A stretch of DNA of 6,311 nucleotides from CAYZPB01 sp964480445 (GTDB lineage Bacteria > Bacillota > Bacilli > Tepidibacillales > Tepidibacillaceae), in NCBI GenBank assembly GCA_964480445.1, contig CAYZPB010000054.1:1-6311 (forward strand), read 5' to 3'. Both the position numbers and the translations under genes were made by a program. Below are positions 1 to 4,710 of the stretch, piece after piece (within the stretch, counting starts at the first letter, position 1; each line of letters opens with the position of its first letter). Under the pieces are notes generated by a model. The model was not told where the DNA came from and did not search any database. It saw only the letters and a program-made list of their open reading frames with translations.

Positions 1-55
1 CATAGACCCACTCGTCATTGTCTAATCGCTTACCTCTAAACAATATCTCTCTCAT
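1..55 (-). CDS. YopX family protein, N-terminal fragment (cut by window edge)
   Basis: Only the first 18 codons are inside the window. They read MREILFRGKRLDNDEWVY, which matches the very characteristic opening of YopX-family proteins, named after YopX of Bacillus phage SPbeta. These are common small proteins of unknown function in Firmicutes phages. The ATG lies one base after the TAA of the helicase loader gene. A good ribosome binding site (AGGAG) sits inside the end of that upstream gene, so the two are translationally linked. The rest of the gene lies beyond position 1. The family call rests on the N-terminal signature alone; no function is assigned. Confidence 0.75.
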   Translation of the reverse strand, partial: MREILFRGKRLDNDEWVY

Positions 56-56
56 T

Positions 57-812
57 TTATATTCTCCTATTCATAGTCTTATCGGTTATCGTTATAACAA
101 AACCCTCGCTCATTTCAATTATCCTGCTAACTATCCCTTCGTCAAACTCTAACAGTTCCTGTGGTAGAAACTCACTGCTGACTATAATCGGCTTCTGCTT
201 CATATATCTATAATTTATGATGTCAAACAACATTTCAATATCTCGGCTGTTTAACCTTTTAATTCCGTTCCACTCCGTTACTGCTCCTTTGAATAAATCG
301 TCTATCAGTAGCACTCTTGCGTTTTTGTATTTGTTGGCCACGGTATGATAGTTAGTGTTATCTTGTCGGCAACTTAATAATTCTCTTACCATATCTCCAT
401 ATTGTGCGTATCTGACGGCAATTCCTTTATTCATAAACTCATTAGCGATCGCGATTGTTATGTGGCTTTTACCACTTCCAACTATTCCTGCAACAAAGAA
501 GCTCTTTGTGTCGTCAAACTCTTTAACATATTGTAGTGCCTTTTCTTTCATTTCTGTCGCTTTACTATCCAGTGTCTTAAAGTTGTTAAAGTTGCGACGC
601 TTAAATGCTTCTGCTATACCACTATTTCTTAGTATCTGCTCCAACCTTGCTTTCTCTTGGCAGGTGCACTCTTCCGCATATTCGCGACCTGCGTTATCCC
701 TTGTTAGTATGTATCCCATATCGTCGCACAGTTTACACTCAACTTCTTTCGCCGTACCACTCTCGGTCTTTGAGATGATCAAACCTTCCAACTGTTGTTT
801 TAGACTTTGCAT
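57..812 (-). CDS. DnaC/DnaI-like replicative helicase loader (AAA+ ATPase)
   Basis: This 251-residue protein should load the replicative DnaB-type helicase onto the phage origin with the initiator encoded just upstream. It has a possible zinc-binding N-terminal part with CKLC at residues 26-29 and CTC at 49-51, as in many phage DnaC/DnaI proteins. The AAA+ core follows: Walker A GIVGSGKS at 109-116, Walker B VLLIDD at 167-172, a sensor-1-like VSS near 211-213, and a likely arginine finger in VSRII near residue 230. The length is normal for the family. The ATG at 812 keeps the cysteine pair and has an AGGTG-type ribosome binding site. The next internal ATG (residue 32) would lose CKLC. The gene overlaps the end of the initiator gene by 74 bases, which is long. 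IstB transposition helpers share this fold, but no transposase is present. Confidence 0.9.
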   Translation of the reverse strand: MQSLKQQLEGLIISKTESGTAKEVECKLCDDMGYILTRDNAGREYAEECTCQEKARLEQILRNSGIAEAFKRRNFNNFKTLDSKATEMKEKALQYVKEFDDTKSFFVAGIVGSGKSHITIAIANEFMNKGIAVRYAQYGDMVRELLSCRQDNTNYHTVANKYKNARVLLIDDLFKGAVTEWNGIKRLNSRDIEMLFDIINYRYMKQKPIIVSSEFLPQELLEFDEGIVSRIIEMSEGFVITITDKTMNRRI

Positions 813-1425
813 TGGTTACACCTGCCTTTTGATTGAGATAGCTTTCAAACTTCGTGCCGAACAGTGTTGATGGTCTTAGAAACTTATCCATATCAGTGTC
901 TTGCCACTCTACAACTTTTATATCAATTACTTTCTTAAAGTCGTCAACAGAGAAGCCTTCGTTTATTCTGGATCGTATATGTTGCTGTGTTGTTTTTGTT
1001 GAATGTTTGAAAGTTTTATTGGCTTTTTGGTTAAGGTACTCAACTATATCTTTTATTAGATAAGAGTATTCATTACTTGTAGTATTATCTTTGACTTTTT
1101 CGTCAATAGGGGTATTGACTTTTTTGTCAATAGGTGATGACTTTTTCGTCAATAGGTATATCTTTCTTTGATCTATTTCTTTTCCGCCTGTTCGTACTAA
1201 CTCAATCCTTATATATCCTAGTTTTTTAAGATTAGACATCCACCTTGAAACTGTTTCTTTTCTTGTTCCATACAGTTTGGCAAAATACTCATTCCCTGCC
1301 CAACAATAACCCTCTTTATTACACAGAGCTGTGATTTCTCCATACATCAGTTTTTCGTTTGCTTTAAGGCGGTTGTCATATCTTACCGTTGCAGGTATAA
1401 CAGAGTAATAATTAGGCTTATCCAT
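739..1425 (-). CDS. Phage replication initiator / replisome organiser (HTH plus Phg_2220_C-type C-terminus)
   Basis: This 228-residue protein is a probable origin-binding initiator. Residues about 20-75 form a winged-helix-like DNA-binding region resembling the N-terminus of phage replication proteins (NEYFAKLYGTRKETVSRWMS, 45-64). Residues about 126-198 match the conserved phage C-terminal domain of the Phg_2220_C type, with hallmarks KTFKHSTKTT, INEGFSVDDFKKVID and FLRPSTLFGTKFESYLN. The linker between them, residues 91-112, is encoded by three near-identical 20-bp DNA repeats that look like origin iterons. The ATG at 1425 has AAAGGGGG upstream and overlaps the stop of the preceding HTH gene by one base. 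The gene runs into the helicase loader gene, giving the usual initiator-loader pair. The initiator role is inferred from family and position; direct binding to the repeats is a prediction. Confidence 0.88.
   Translation of the reverse strand: MDKPNYYSVIPATVRYDNRLKANEKLMYGEITALCNKEGYCWAGNEYFAKLYGTRKETVSRWMSNLKKLGYIRIELVRTGGKEIDQRKIYLLTKKSSPIDKKVNTPIDEKVKDNTTSNEYSYLIKDIVEYLNQKANKTFKHSTKTTQQHIRSRINEGFSVDDFKKVIDIKVVEWQDTDMDKFLRPSTLFGTKFESYLNQKAGVTNAKSKTTVGRFDHLKDREWYGERS
1041..1156. other. Candidate phage replication origin within the initiator gene
   Basis: The iteron block at 1091-1156 is followed, in the direction of initiator transcription, by a very AT-rich stretch: 1041-1090 has only 11 G/C in 50 bases. 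It contains a small dyad, TATCT-N6-AGATA. Iterons plus a neighbouring AT-rich unwinding region inside the initiator gene is the arrangement of lambda O/ori, and it also occurs in several Firmicutes phages. The helicase loader gene lies immediately downstream. What is seen is the repeats and base composition; origin function is inferred. Confidence 0.6.
1091..1156. repeat. Three direct repeats (candidate origin iterons)
   Basis: Three 20-bp copies lie at 1091-1110, 1115-1134 and 1137-1156. The plus-strand unit is TTGACTTTTTCGTCAATAGG. The middle copy has T for C at position 11, and the third has A for T at position 1. Each copy contains a dyad TTGAC-N6-GTCAA (ATGAC in the third). Start-to-start spacing is 24 and 22 bp. 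Because the spacing is not a constant multiple of three, one copy is translated in a different frame (LLTKKS) from the other two (PIDKKV, PIDEKV). The conservation is therefore at the DNA level and is not a peptide repeat. This fits binding sites for the initiator encoded around them. Confidence 0.85.
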
Positions 1426-1598
1426 TATTCTACCCCCTTTCCTTTAACTGTTATTCTATCTATCTCTTCTTTTGTAATTCTTGTGTTACCCAAAATCTTA
1501 ATAAAATTCATTTTTCCATCTGATAAATAGTTTCTTATTGTTCCTTCACTTACTTTTAACATCTCTGCTACTTCCTTTACTGTATAAAATTCTTGCAT
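1425..1598 (-). CDS. Small helix-turn-helix DNA-binding protein (excisionase/MerR-like HTH)
   Basis: A 57-residue reading frame, starting MQEFYTVKEVAEMLKVSEGT and ending VKGKGVE. Residues about 5-48 have the classic HTH_17/excisionase-type pattern: YTVKEVAEMLKVSEGTIRNY forms the helix-turn-helix, and KILGNTRITKEEIDRI resembles the wing followed by the closing helix. Such proteins act as excisionases or as small transcription regulators. The ATG has a strong ribosome binding site (AAGGGGGTG) about five bases upstream. The stop codon overlaps the initiator ATG by one base, so the two genes are translationally coupled. It is the first gene after a candidate promoter and an upstream terminator, which fits a regulator of the replication operon. 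Excisionase function is less likely because no integrase is adjacent, but it cannot be excluded. Confidence 0.85.
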   Translation of the reverse strand: MQEFYTVKEVAEMLKVSEGTIRNYLSDGKMNFIKILGNTRITKEEIDRITVKGKGVE

Positions 1599-1619
1599 CT
1601 CCACACCCCCTTAATTTTT

Positions 1620-1649
1620 AGTATATATCATATTATATAATAATGTAAC
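1620..1649 (-). promoter_or_regulatory. Candidate leftward promoter of the replication operon
   Basis: Read on the minus strand, a -35-like GTTACA (1644-1649) and a -10-like TATACT (1620-1625) are separated by 18 bases. An alternative perfect TATAAT lies at 1632-1637 but lacks a good -35 box. The stretch lies between a leftward terminator and the HTH gene, where a promoter is needed. The exact boxes are uncertain because the region is AT-rich throughout. Confidence 0.45.
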
Positions 1650-1657
1650 ACTTTTAG

Positions 1658-1688
1658 AAAAGAAAAGGGAGAAGTTTTATTCCCCCTT
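1658..1688 (-). terminator. Rho-independent terminator ending the early (ERF to RHH) operon
   Basis: In the leftward transcript, AAGGGGGAA (1688-1680) pairs with TTCTCCCTT (1673-1665): nine pairs including one G-U, with a six-base loop. A T-rich run (TTCTTTT) follows. The wobble pair becomes an A/C mismatch in the rightward RNA, which supports leftward use. The stop codon of the ribbon-helix-helix gene lies in the loop, so the hairpin forms right at the end of translation. Confidence 0.75.
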
Positions 1689-1841
1689 GCCAAAATTAAA
1701 CTCGCCATTAACCGCACTCGCATAGTATTCACGCACAGCCTTATTGATTAGCCAAGTAATTGATAGACCTTCTTTATCTGCAATCTGTTTTACGATTTCA
1801 TAGTCTTCAACCGGAATGTTTAATGTCAATGTTTTTTTCAT
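1677..1841 (-). CDS. Ribbon-helix-helix (Arc/CopG-like) small DNA-binding protein
   Basis: A 54-residue protein starting MKKTLTLNIPVEDYEIVKQI. The pattern is a short basic beta strand (KKTLTLNIP), a helix (VEDYEIVKQIADKEG) and a second helix (SITWLINKAVREYYA). This is typical of ribbon-helix-helix repressors and some antitoxins. A longer version beginning at 1865 (eight extra residues) is open, but the ATG at 1841 is preferred: it has AAGGTGAT at good spacing, and the family usually starts just before the beta strand. The ribosome binding site overlaps the TGA of the upstream gene, indicating coupling. It is the last gene before a terminator, and its stop codon lies in the terminator loop. 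No toxin gene is adjacent, so a transcriptional regulator is more likely than an antitoxin. Confidence 0.75.
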   Translation of the reverse strand: MKKTLTLNIPVEDYEIVKQIADKEGLSITWLINKAVREYYASAVNGEFNFGKGE

Positions 1842-1845
1842 TTTA

Positions 1846-2118
1846 TCACCTTCCCCATAGTCCATTTTTTCGTGGCTTGATTTGGAATGTTCGGCTTAGA
1901 TGCCACAATATGATAAAAGTCTTGTCTGTGCTTTCGTTGAGAAAGTTAGCGATCTCGTGTATAGTGCAACCGCCGTTCCACATCTTGATTATCATATCGT
2001 GCGTTCTGTCGTCGCCCATAAAATCTATGTCGTCTAAGTAGTAAACCTTGTTGTGCTTTGGTATTTTATGGATGTGATTGTCTAAGTCTTGGTTAGTCCG
2101 TAGAACATACATTCTCAT
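1846..2118 (-). CDS. Hypothetical phage protein with HTH-like segment
   Basis: A 90-residue protein that I do not recognise. The stretch GGCTIHEIANFLNESTDKTF (about residues 49-68) resembles a helix-turn-helix (sxxEIAxxLnxst), and the C-terminus is basic, so DNA binding is possible. The N-terminal half (VYYLDDIDFMGDD) is acidic. The start at 2118 has AAGGCGGTG, a near-perfect Shine-Dalgarno sequence, four bases upstream; a second ATG two codons later is also possible. It overlaps the upstream gene by 26 bases and is followed by the ribbon-helix-helix gene with overlapping signals, so it belongs to the same operon. Function is unknown. Confidence 0.7.
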   Translation of the reverse strand: MRMYVLRTNQDLDNHIHKIPKHNKVYYLDDIDFMGDDRTHDMIIKMWNGGCTIHEIANFLNESTDKTFIILWHLSRTFQIKPRKNGLWGR

Positions 2119-2386
2119 CTTCCACCGCCTTTATTATAAGGTCTTTTACTAAGTTAAGATGAACCGCACAAATACTTTCTATCACGCGTTGTCGTATCGG
2201 CTCTAACAATTCAGTTGCAAACATATCAATGCTTTCGTCTACCGCGCTGTCTATCATACCGTCTAAGCTGTCGTCAAAATCTAAAACATTATCTATTCCT
2301 GCTTGTTTACCGTAATCTACCATAAATTCCAATGCCTGCCGGAATATCTTATCTAAGTCAAATTCTATTAAGATGTGATTATCCAT
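2093..2386 (-). CDS. Hypothetical acidic phage protein
   Basis: A 97-residue acidic, mostly helical protein of unknown function. Its middle is rich in Asp (DNVLDFDDSLDGMIDSAVDE, about residues 33-52). No motif, signal peptide or membrane segment is visible. TAGGAGG upstream of the ATG is a strong ribosome binding site. The start lies eleven bases after the stop of the ERF gene, and its end overlaps the next gene by 26 bases. Position suggests an accessory of the recombination/replication region, possibly a small protein-interaction partner, but nothing in the sequence defines its role. Confidence 0.72.
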   Translation of the reverse strand: MDNHILIEFDLDKIFRQALEFMVDYGKQAGIDNVLDFDDSLDGMIDSAVDESIDMFATELLEPIRQRVIESICAVHLNLVKDLIIKAVEDENVCSTD

Positions 2387-2397
2387 ATTCTTGCCTC

Positions 2398-3108
2398 CTA
2401 AACTTTTTGTATTTCTGACGGCTTGTTCCGTGGCTCTTTCTTAGTTTCTTTGTTTCTGTCTATAAGCGCCTGCGTTAGCATTGCGACCATTTCCGCGTCT
2501 GTTCTGCCCTTGTCTGTTTGCTCTTTATACCACGCATCAAACTTTTCTATGTCTGCCCCACCTGCTTGGTATCTTAGCTTGACATCACCTTTACTTGCTT
2601 TGCGTGTTTTGTCGTTTGTCTGTTGGCTATCGGGATCGGCTTCGTCTGTCGGTAGTCCTAAGCATTTAAGTAGGAAGTATCTTTCGGAGTATGTTAATGC
2701 GCTCCCGTATGCTTTTGATATGTCATCTTGTTGACCGTAGTAGTTCCACTCAATTGTTAATCTGTCTGTCGGATTGTCGCCGTCTATCCAAGTGTAAGTC
2801 ATATCGCCACTTAAAATAAAGTCTGTTTTATCTTGACCTTTGCTGTTTACATAGTCGTATGTGTAGTGTTGACCTGTTTGTGTTGACGGTATCAATAGTA
2901 AGTTCAGCTCGTTCATTTTCTCTTTAATCTTGCCTAAAATCTGATTGCCTGATACATACTGATAGCCAAAGCCCTTTGTGTCTTTGTGGAAGCCGTCTGC
3001 TACTCTTCTCACTTCAACTATTTTTTGGTACACATTTAGTATGACTTCTTCTTCCATAACTTCTTCTTTTTCAATCACAATTTTTTGTTCTGTTTTCTTT
3101 TCAGTCAT
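2398..3108 (-). CDS. ERF family single-strand annealing recombinase
   Basis: A 236-residue member of the ERF (essential recombination function) superfamily, which anneals complementary single strands during phage recombination and genome circularisation. The ERF core covers about residues 25-160. Hallmarks are the helix around GNQILGKIKEKMNELNLLLI, a central beta-rich part (FILSGDMTYTWID), and the signature KAYGSALTYSERYFLLKCLG followed by LPTDEADPDS (about 132-161). The C-terminal part is charged and ends KKEPRNKPSEIQKV; such tails often contact SSB or other partners. The ATG at 3108 is chosen over a TTG at 3114 because GGAG lies nine bases before the ATG, while the TTG would be too close. 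The upstream neighbour is lost in an assembly gap. No exonuclease or SSB gene is visible in this window. Confidence 0.88.
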   Translation of the reverse strand: MTEKKTEQKIVIEKEEVMEEEVILNVYQKIVEVRRVADGFHKDTKGFGYQYVSGNQILGKIKEKMNELNLLLIPSTQTGQHYTYDYVNSKGQDKTDFILSGDMTYTWIDGDNPTDRLTIEWNYYGQQDDISKAYGSALTYSERYFLLKCLGLPTDEADPDSQQTNDKTRKASKGDVKLRYQAGGADIEKFDAWYKEQTDKGRTDAEMVAMLTQALIDRNKETKKEPRNKPSEIQKV

Positions 3109-3125
3109 TCTCAATCACTCCTTTT

Positions 3126-3225
3126 NNNNNNNNNNNNNNNNNNNNNNNNNNNNNNNNNNNNNNNNNNNNNNNNNNNNNNNNNNNNNNNNNNNNNNNNNNN
3201 NNNNNNNNNNNNNNNNNNNNNNNNN
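3126..3225. other. Assembly gap (100 N)
   Basis: Exactly 100 N separate two contigs. A round number usually marks a gap of unknown length. Adjacency of the ERF gene and the 3D-domain gene is therefore a scaffold inference. One or more genes between them may be missing. Confidence 0.98.
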
Positions 3226-3265
3226 CATTATATACTAATAATATGCAAATTACCATACTTTTGAT
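3226..3265 (-). other. AT-rich segment between the 3D gene and the gap; weak promoter candidate
   Basis: On the minus strand this short segment contains a perfect TATAAT just before the gap (…AGTATATAATG), but no convincing -35 box 16-18 bases upstream. The final ATG at 3228-3226 has no Shine-Dalgarno sequence, so I do not call a gene start. No terminator hairpin follows the 3D-domain gene, so the upstream transcript may read into the gap. Confidence 0.25.
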
Positions 3266-3781
3266 TTATTTCTGCATAAATACTTCTTTATACTTCACTC
3301 CAAACTTCAAAGCTTCTGCGTGGTCGTTAAAGTAAATATCTATGCAGTTTTCAGTTATTGCCGAGCCACGATCCTGCACTTCATACTTTTGACCGTCTAT
3401 CACTATAATCGTGCCAAAAGGTATGTCTGGACCTGCGGCGATTGTATAACCTTGTCGTGCGATACTACCGTTGGCGGTATAAACTATCTCGCTACCAAAG
3501 TAGTCTATTGGTCTGTCTATCGCGTATTGATTACAACATATCTCACAACTACAATAAGCGGTCAACCTGTATTCGCCTAAACTAATTAGTTCCGGCTCAT
3601 AGGCACACTTTTCATACTCGACAATGATCGCTTGAAGCCGCTCTGTTTCGGCTTGGTCTTTTTCAATTTCCCGCATCGTGTCGTTCAAGTTGTTCTGCGT
3701 GATTACATATAAAGCAGTAACCGCGAATAGTAACATTAAAACTATAAAGGCTGCTGCTAATCTATCTAACCACTTATCCAT
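3266..3781 (-). CDS. Membrane-anchored 3D-domain protein (double-psi beta-barrel, peptidoglycan-associated)
   Basis: A 171-residue protein with one N-terminal membrane segment (about residues 9-29, AAAFIVLMLLFAVTALYVI), a charged coiled-coil-like linker (30-58) and a C-terminal 3D domain (about 72-168). The 3D fold is named for three conserved aspartates, here probably D119 (AGPDIPFGT), D137 (QDRGSAI) and D148 (CIDIYF), followed by HAEALKFG. It is related to the MltA-like barrel of murein lytic enzymes. A cysteine cluster, CSCEICC at 77-83, is typical of phage members (TAYC.CE.CC). The ATG at 3781 is preferred over a GTG at 3790 because AAGGAG would overlap the GTG. It lies two bases after the upstream stop. 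Predicted topology puts the 3D domain outside the membrane, near the wall. Its place among early genes, away from the lysis cassette, is notable. Confidence 0.82.
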   Translation of the reverse strand: MDKWLDRLAAAFIVLMLLFAVTALYVITQNNLNDTMREIEKDQAETERLQAIIVEYEKCAYEPELISLGEYRLTAYCSCEICCNQYAIDRPIDYFGSEIVYTANGSIARQGYTIAAGPDIPFGTIIVIDGQKYEVQDRGSAITENCIDIYFNDHAEALKFGVKYKEVFMQK

Positions 3782-3783
3782 TT

Positions 3784-4047
3784 CTACCACTCCTTATAAT
3801 TTGGCGTGTATGCGATCGCAAAGAAGTTTACACCGTCAATTTCTACATCTACATAGTAACAATCCATCTCGGCATCTCGTGTTATCATATAGTCTTGGTC
3901 TTCCATAAATATTTTTAATAAGTTGGCATCAACTGTTATTCTTTCCTTACCGTTAAATCCTACATGAAAATCATTAAAGCCTCTTTTCTCCCACTCAATT
4001 ATTGTGCGTCGGTAGTCCTTAGCATCCTTGATAAACTGTTTCAACAT
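3784..4047 (-). CDS. Hypothetical phage protein
   Basis: An 87-residue protein I do not recognise, starting MLKQFIKDAKDYRRTI. The N-terminal third is a charged helix. The C-terminal part alternates beta-like segments (YMITRDAEMDCYYVDVEIDG, then NFFAIAYTPN), suggesting a small alpha/beta domain. The start is uncertain: a TTG at 4065 would add six residues (MKGLRK), but the ATG at 4047 has upstream GGGATTGAGG. Both overlap the end of the preceding gene (by 29 bases for the ATG). The TAG stop is two bases from the ATG of the 3D-domain gene, and its last codons hold that gene's AAGGAG, so the genes are coupled. Function unknown. Confidence 0.65.
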   Translation of the reverse strand: MLKQFIKDAKDYRRTIIEWEKRGFNDFHVGFNGKERITVDANLLKIFMEDQDYMITRDAEMDCYYVDVEIDGVNFFAIAYTPNYKEW

Positions 4048-4225
4048 CTTCCTCAATCCCTTCAACTTTGATCGCTAGCACCGCGTTACCATTTTCTTTA
4101 ATTCTGTTGTGGTGCGATGCTGACGTTAGTGAATAAATAGTTCTAACCTTTACACCTAAAAACTCGGCACACTCTTTTGCGCTTCCCATAAAAATAAATT
4201 CGTCGCCTTTGTATATCGCATACAT
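4019..4225 (-). CDS. Small phage protein with HTH-like motif
   Basis: A 68-residue protein of a type often seen in Firmicutes phage early regions, with the pattern YAIYKGDEFIFMGSAKECAE followed by FLGVKVRTIYSLTS. The segment SAKECAEFLGVKVRTIYSLT (about residues 15-34) resembles a helix-turn-helix, or a NUMOD-like DNA-binding module, but no enzyme domain follows. AAAGGAG lies about eight bases before the ATG. It is the first gene behind a good promoter, a position typical of Cro-like or early regulatory proteins, though it does not look like a standard Cro. A DNA-binding role is an inference. Confidence 0.7.
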   Translation of the reverse strand: MYAIYKGDEFIFMGSAKECAEFLGVKVRTIYSLTSASHHNRIKENGNAVLAIKVEGIEEDVETVYQGC

Positions 4226-4272
4226 CTTTCAATCTCCTTTCTTTTTTTAATGTGCGTTATTTCTATACCCTT

Positions 4273-4300
4273 ATTATATATTATATATGTATGAAGTCAA
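4273..4300 (-). promoter_or_regulatory. Leftward early promoter
   Basis: On the minus strand, TTGACT (4300-4295) and a perfect TATAAT (4278-4273) are separated by 16 bases. This is close to the sigma-70/SigA consensus. A leader of about 40 bases precedes the ribosome binding site of the 68-residue gene. The flanking DNA at 4301-4359 is AT-rich, with TGGCTT repeated twice near the gap, and could hold operators, but no clear operator pair is visible. Confidence 0.7.
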
Positions 4301-4359
4301 CAACTATTTTAATTATTTTATCAAAATATACCAATTCCTATTTAAGCCACAAAAAGCCA

Positions 4360-4459
4360 NNNNNNNNNNNNNNNNNNNNNNNNNNNNNNNNNNNNNNNNN
4401 NNNNNNNNNNNNNNNNNNNNNNNNNNNNNNNNNNNNNNNNNNNNNNNNNNNNNNNNNNN
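4360..4459. other. Assembly gap (100 N)
   Basis: A second run of exactly 100 N, again likely of unknown true length. It lies between the early promoter and the 3' end of a rightward transcript. That is the position where temperate phages usually carry the opposite-strand lysogeny module (repressor, integrase). Confidence 0.98.
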
Positions 4460-4635
4460 TATATCTTATAACTTGATAAATTACAAGGAAAAGTGTATAA
4501 TTATTTTATAAGCTCACAATACCTCTTACCCCATTTAATGTAGCCAAGAGTGAGCAGAACAAAAACCGATTTCAGAGCGCTGGAAGAGATGGAACATCAA
4601 CGCAAATAATGGGAGTTGTTATTCCAAAGGTTTTT
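4460..4635 (+). other. Non-coding segment: 3' part of a rightward transcript, candidate attP or structured RNA
   Basis: No convincing gene is present on either strand. The first ~50 bases are very AT-rich; the rest is visibly less so than the neighbouring intergenic DNA. Short open stretches exist in all plus frames, but they lack starts or are broken by stops (TAG at 4541, TAA at 4607). The longest runs through the terminator hairpin. An inverted repeat GCTCAC (4512-4517) / GTGAGC (4550-4555) and a small hairpin GATG-GAA-CATC (4588-4598) could belong to a folded RNA. The segment ends at a rightward terminator. It may be the trailer of a gene lost in the gap, the 3' end of a non-coding RNA, or the attP region that often lies beside the lysin gene. 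The sequence does not decide between these. Confidence 0.4.
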
Positions 4636-4669
4636 CTGGGAGTGGTATCTATACTGCTCCCAGTTTTTA
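4636..4669 (+). terminator. Rho-independent terminator for a rightward transcript
   Basis: CTGGGAG (4636-4642) pairs with CTCCCAG (4657-4663). In the rightward RNA the stem continues through U-G, G-U, G-C, U-A and A-U to a four-base loop, giving twelve pairs, and TTTTT follows at 4664-4668. In the leftward RNA the two wobble pairs become C/A mismatches and the trailing run is A-rich, so the element is specific to the plus strand. Confidence 0.85.
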
Positions 4670-4672
4670 TGT

Positions 4673-4704
4673 AAAAAAGCACCCCCACTTACTCGGTGGT
4701 GCTT
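4673..4704 (-). terminator. Rho-independent terminator of the lysis operon
   Basis: On the minus strand AAGCACC (4704-4698) pairs with GGTGCTT (4683-4677), seven pairs, and the T run continues to 4673 (six T in all, two of them in the stem). It lies six bases after the endolysin stop codon. It faces the rightward terminator at 4636-4669, so the two transcripts converge. Confidence 0.8.
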
Positions 4705-4710
4705 ACGGTA

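Noticed and set aside
445..452. GCGATCGC palindrome, also at 3812-3819 (HIP1-like)
   Set aside because: Two copies are more than base composition predicts, but both fall in Ala-Ile-Ala codons of proteins and there is no dispersed array. The cyanobacterial HIP1 motif is not supported by the gene content.
57..812. IstB transposition helper of an IS21-type element
   Set aside because: The AAA+ fold is shared, but no transposase or terminal repeats are present and the upstream gene is a phage initiator.
1091..1156. Repeats as a CRISPR array
   Set aside because: Only three copies with 2-4 base gaps, no spacers, and located inside a coding gene.
1677..1841. Antitoxin of a toxin-antitoxin pair
   Set aside because: Ribbon-helix-helix proteins can be antitoxins, but neither neighbour resembles a toxin and a terminator follows directly.
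2978..3238. Long plus-strand frames reading through the N runs (here and at 4252-4511)
   Set aside because: Most of their length is undefined bases, and the remainder is antisense to real genes or non-coding.
4544..4609. Plus-strand gene end (VSRTKTDFRALEEMEHQRK, stop at 4607-4609)
   Set aside because: The stop lies neatly before the terminator and the peptide looks hydrophilic, but an in-frame TAG at 4541 leaves only about 21 codons. Without evidence of a frameshift it cannot be called.
4501..4674. Plus-strand open stretch (…NKNRFQSAGRDGTSTQ…LLPVFM)
   Set aside because: It has no start codon or ribosome binding site near its beginning, and it would be read through the terminator hairpin and its T run to reach its stop.
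4590..4700. Minus-strand open stretch downstream of the endolysin (…TGSSIDTTPRKTFGITTP…)
   Set aside because: Only about 38 codons, no ATG or ribosome binding site, and it starts inside the endolysin terminator.
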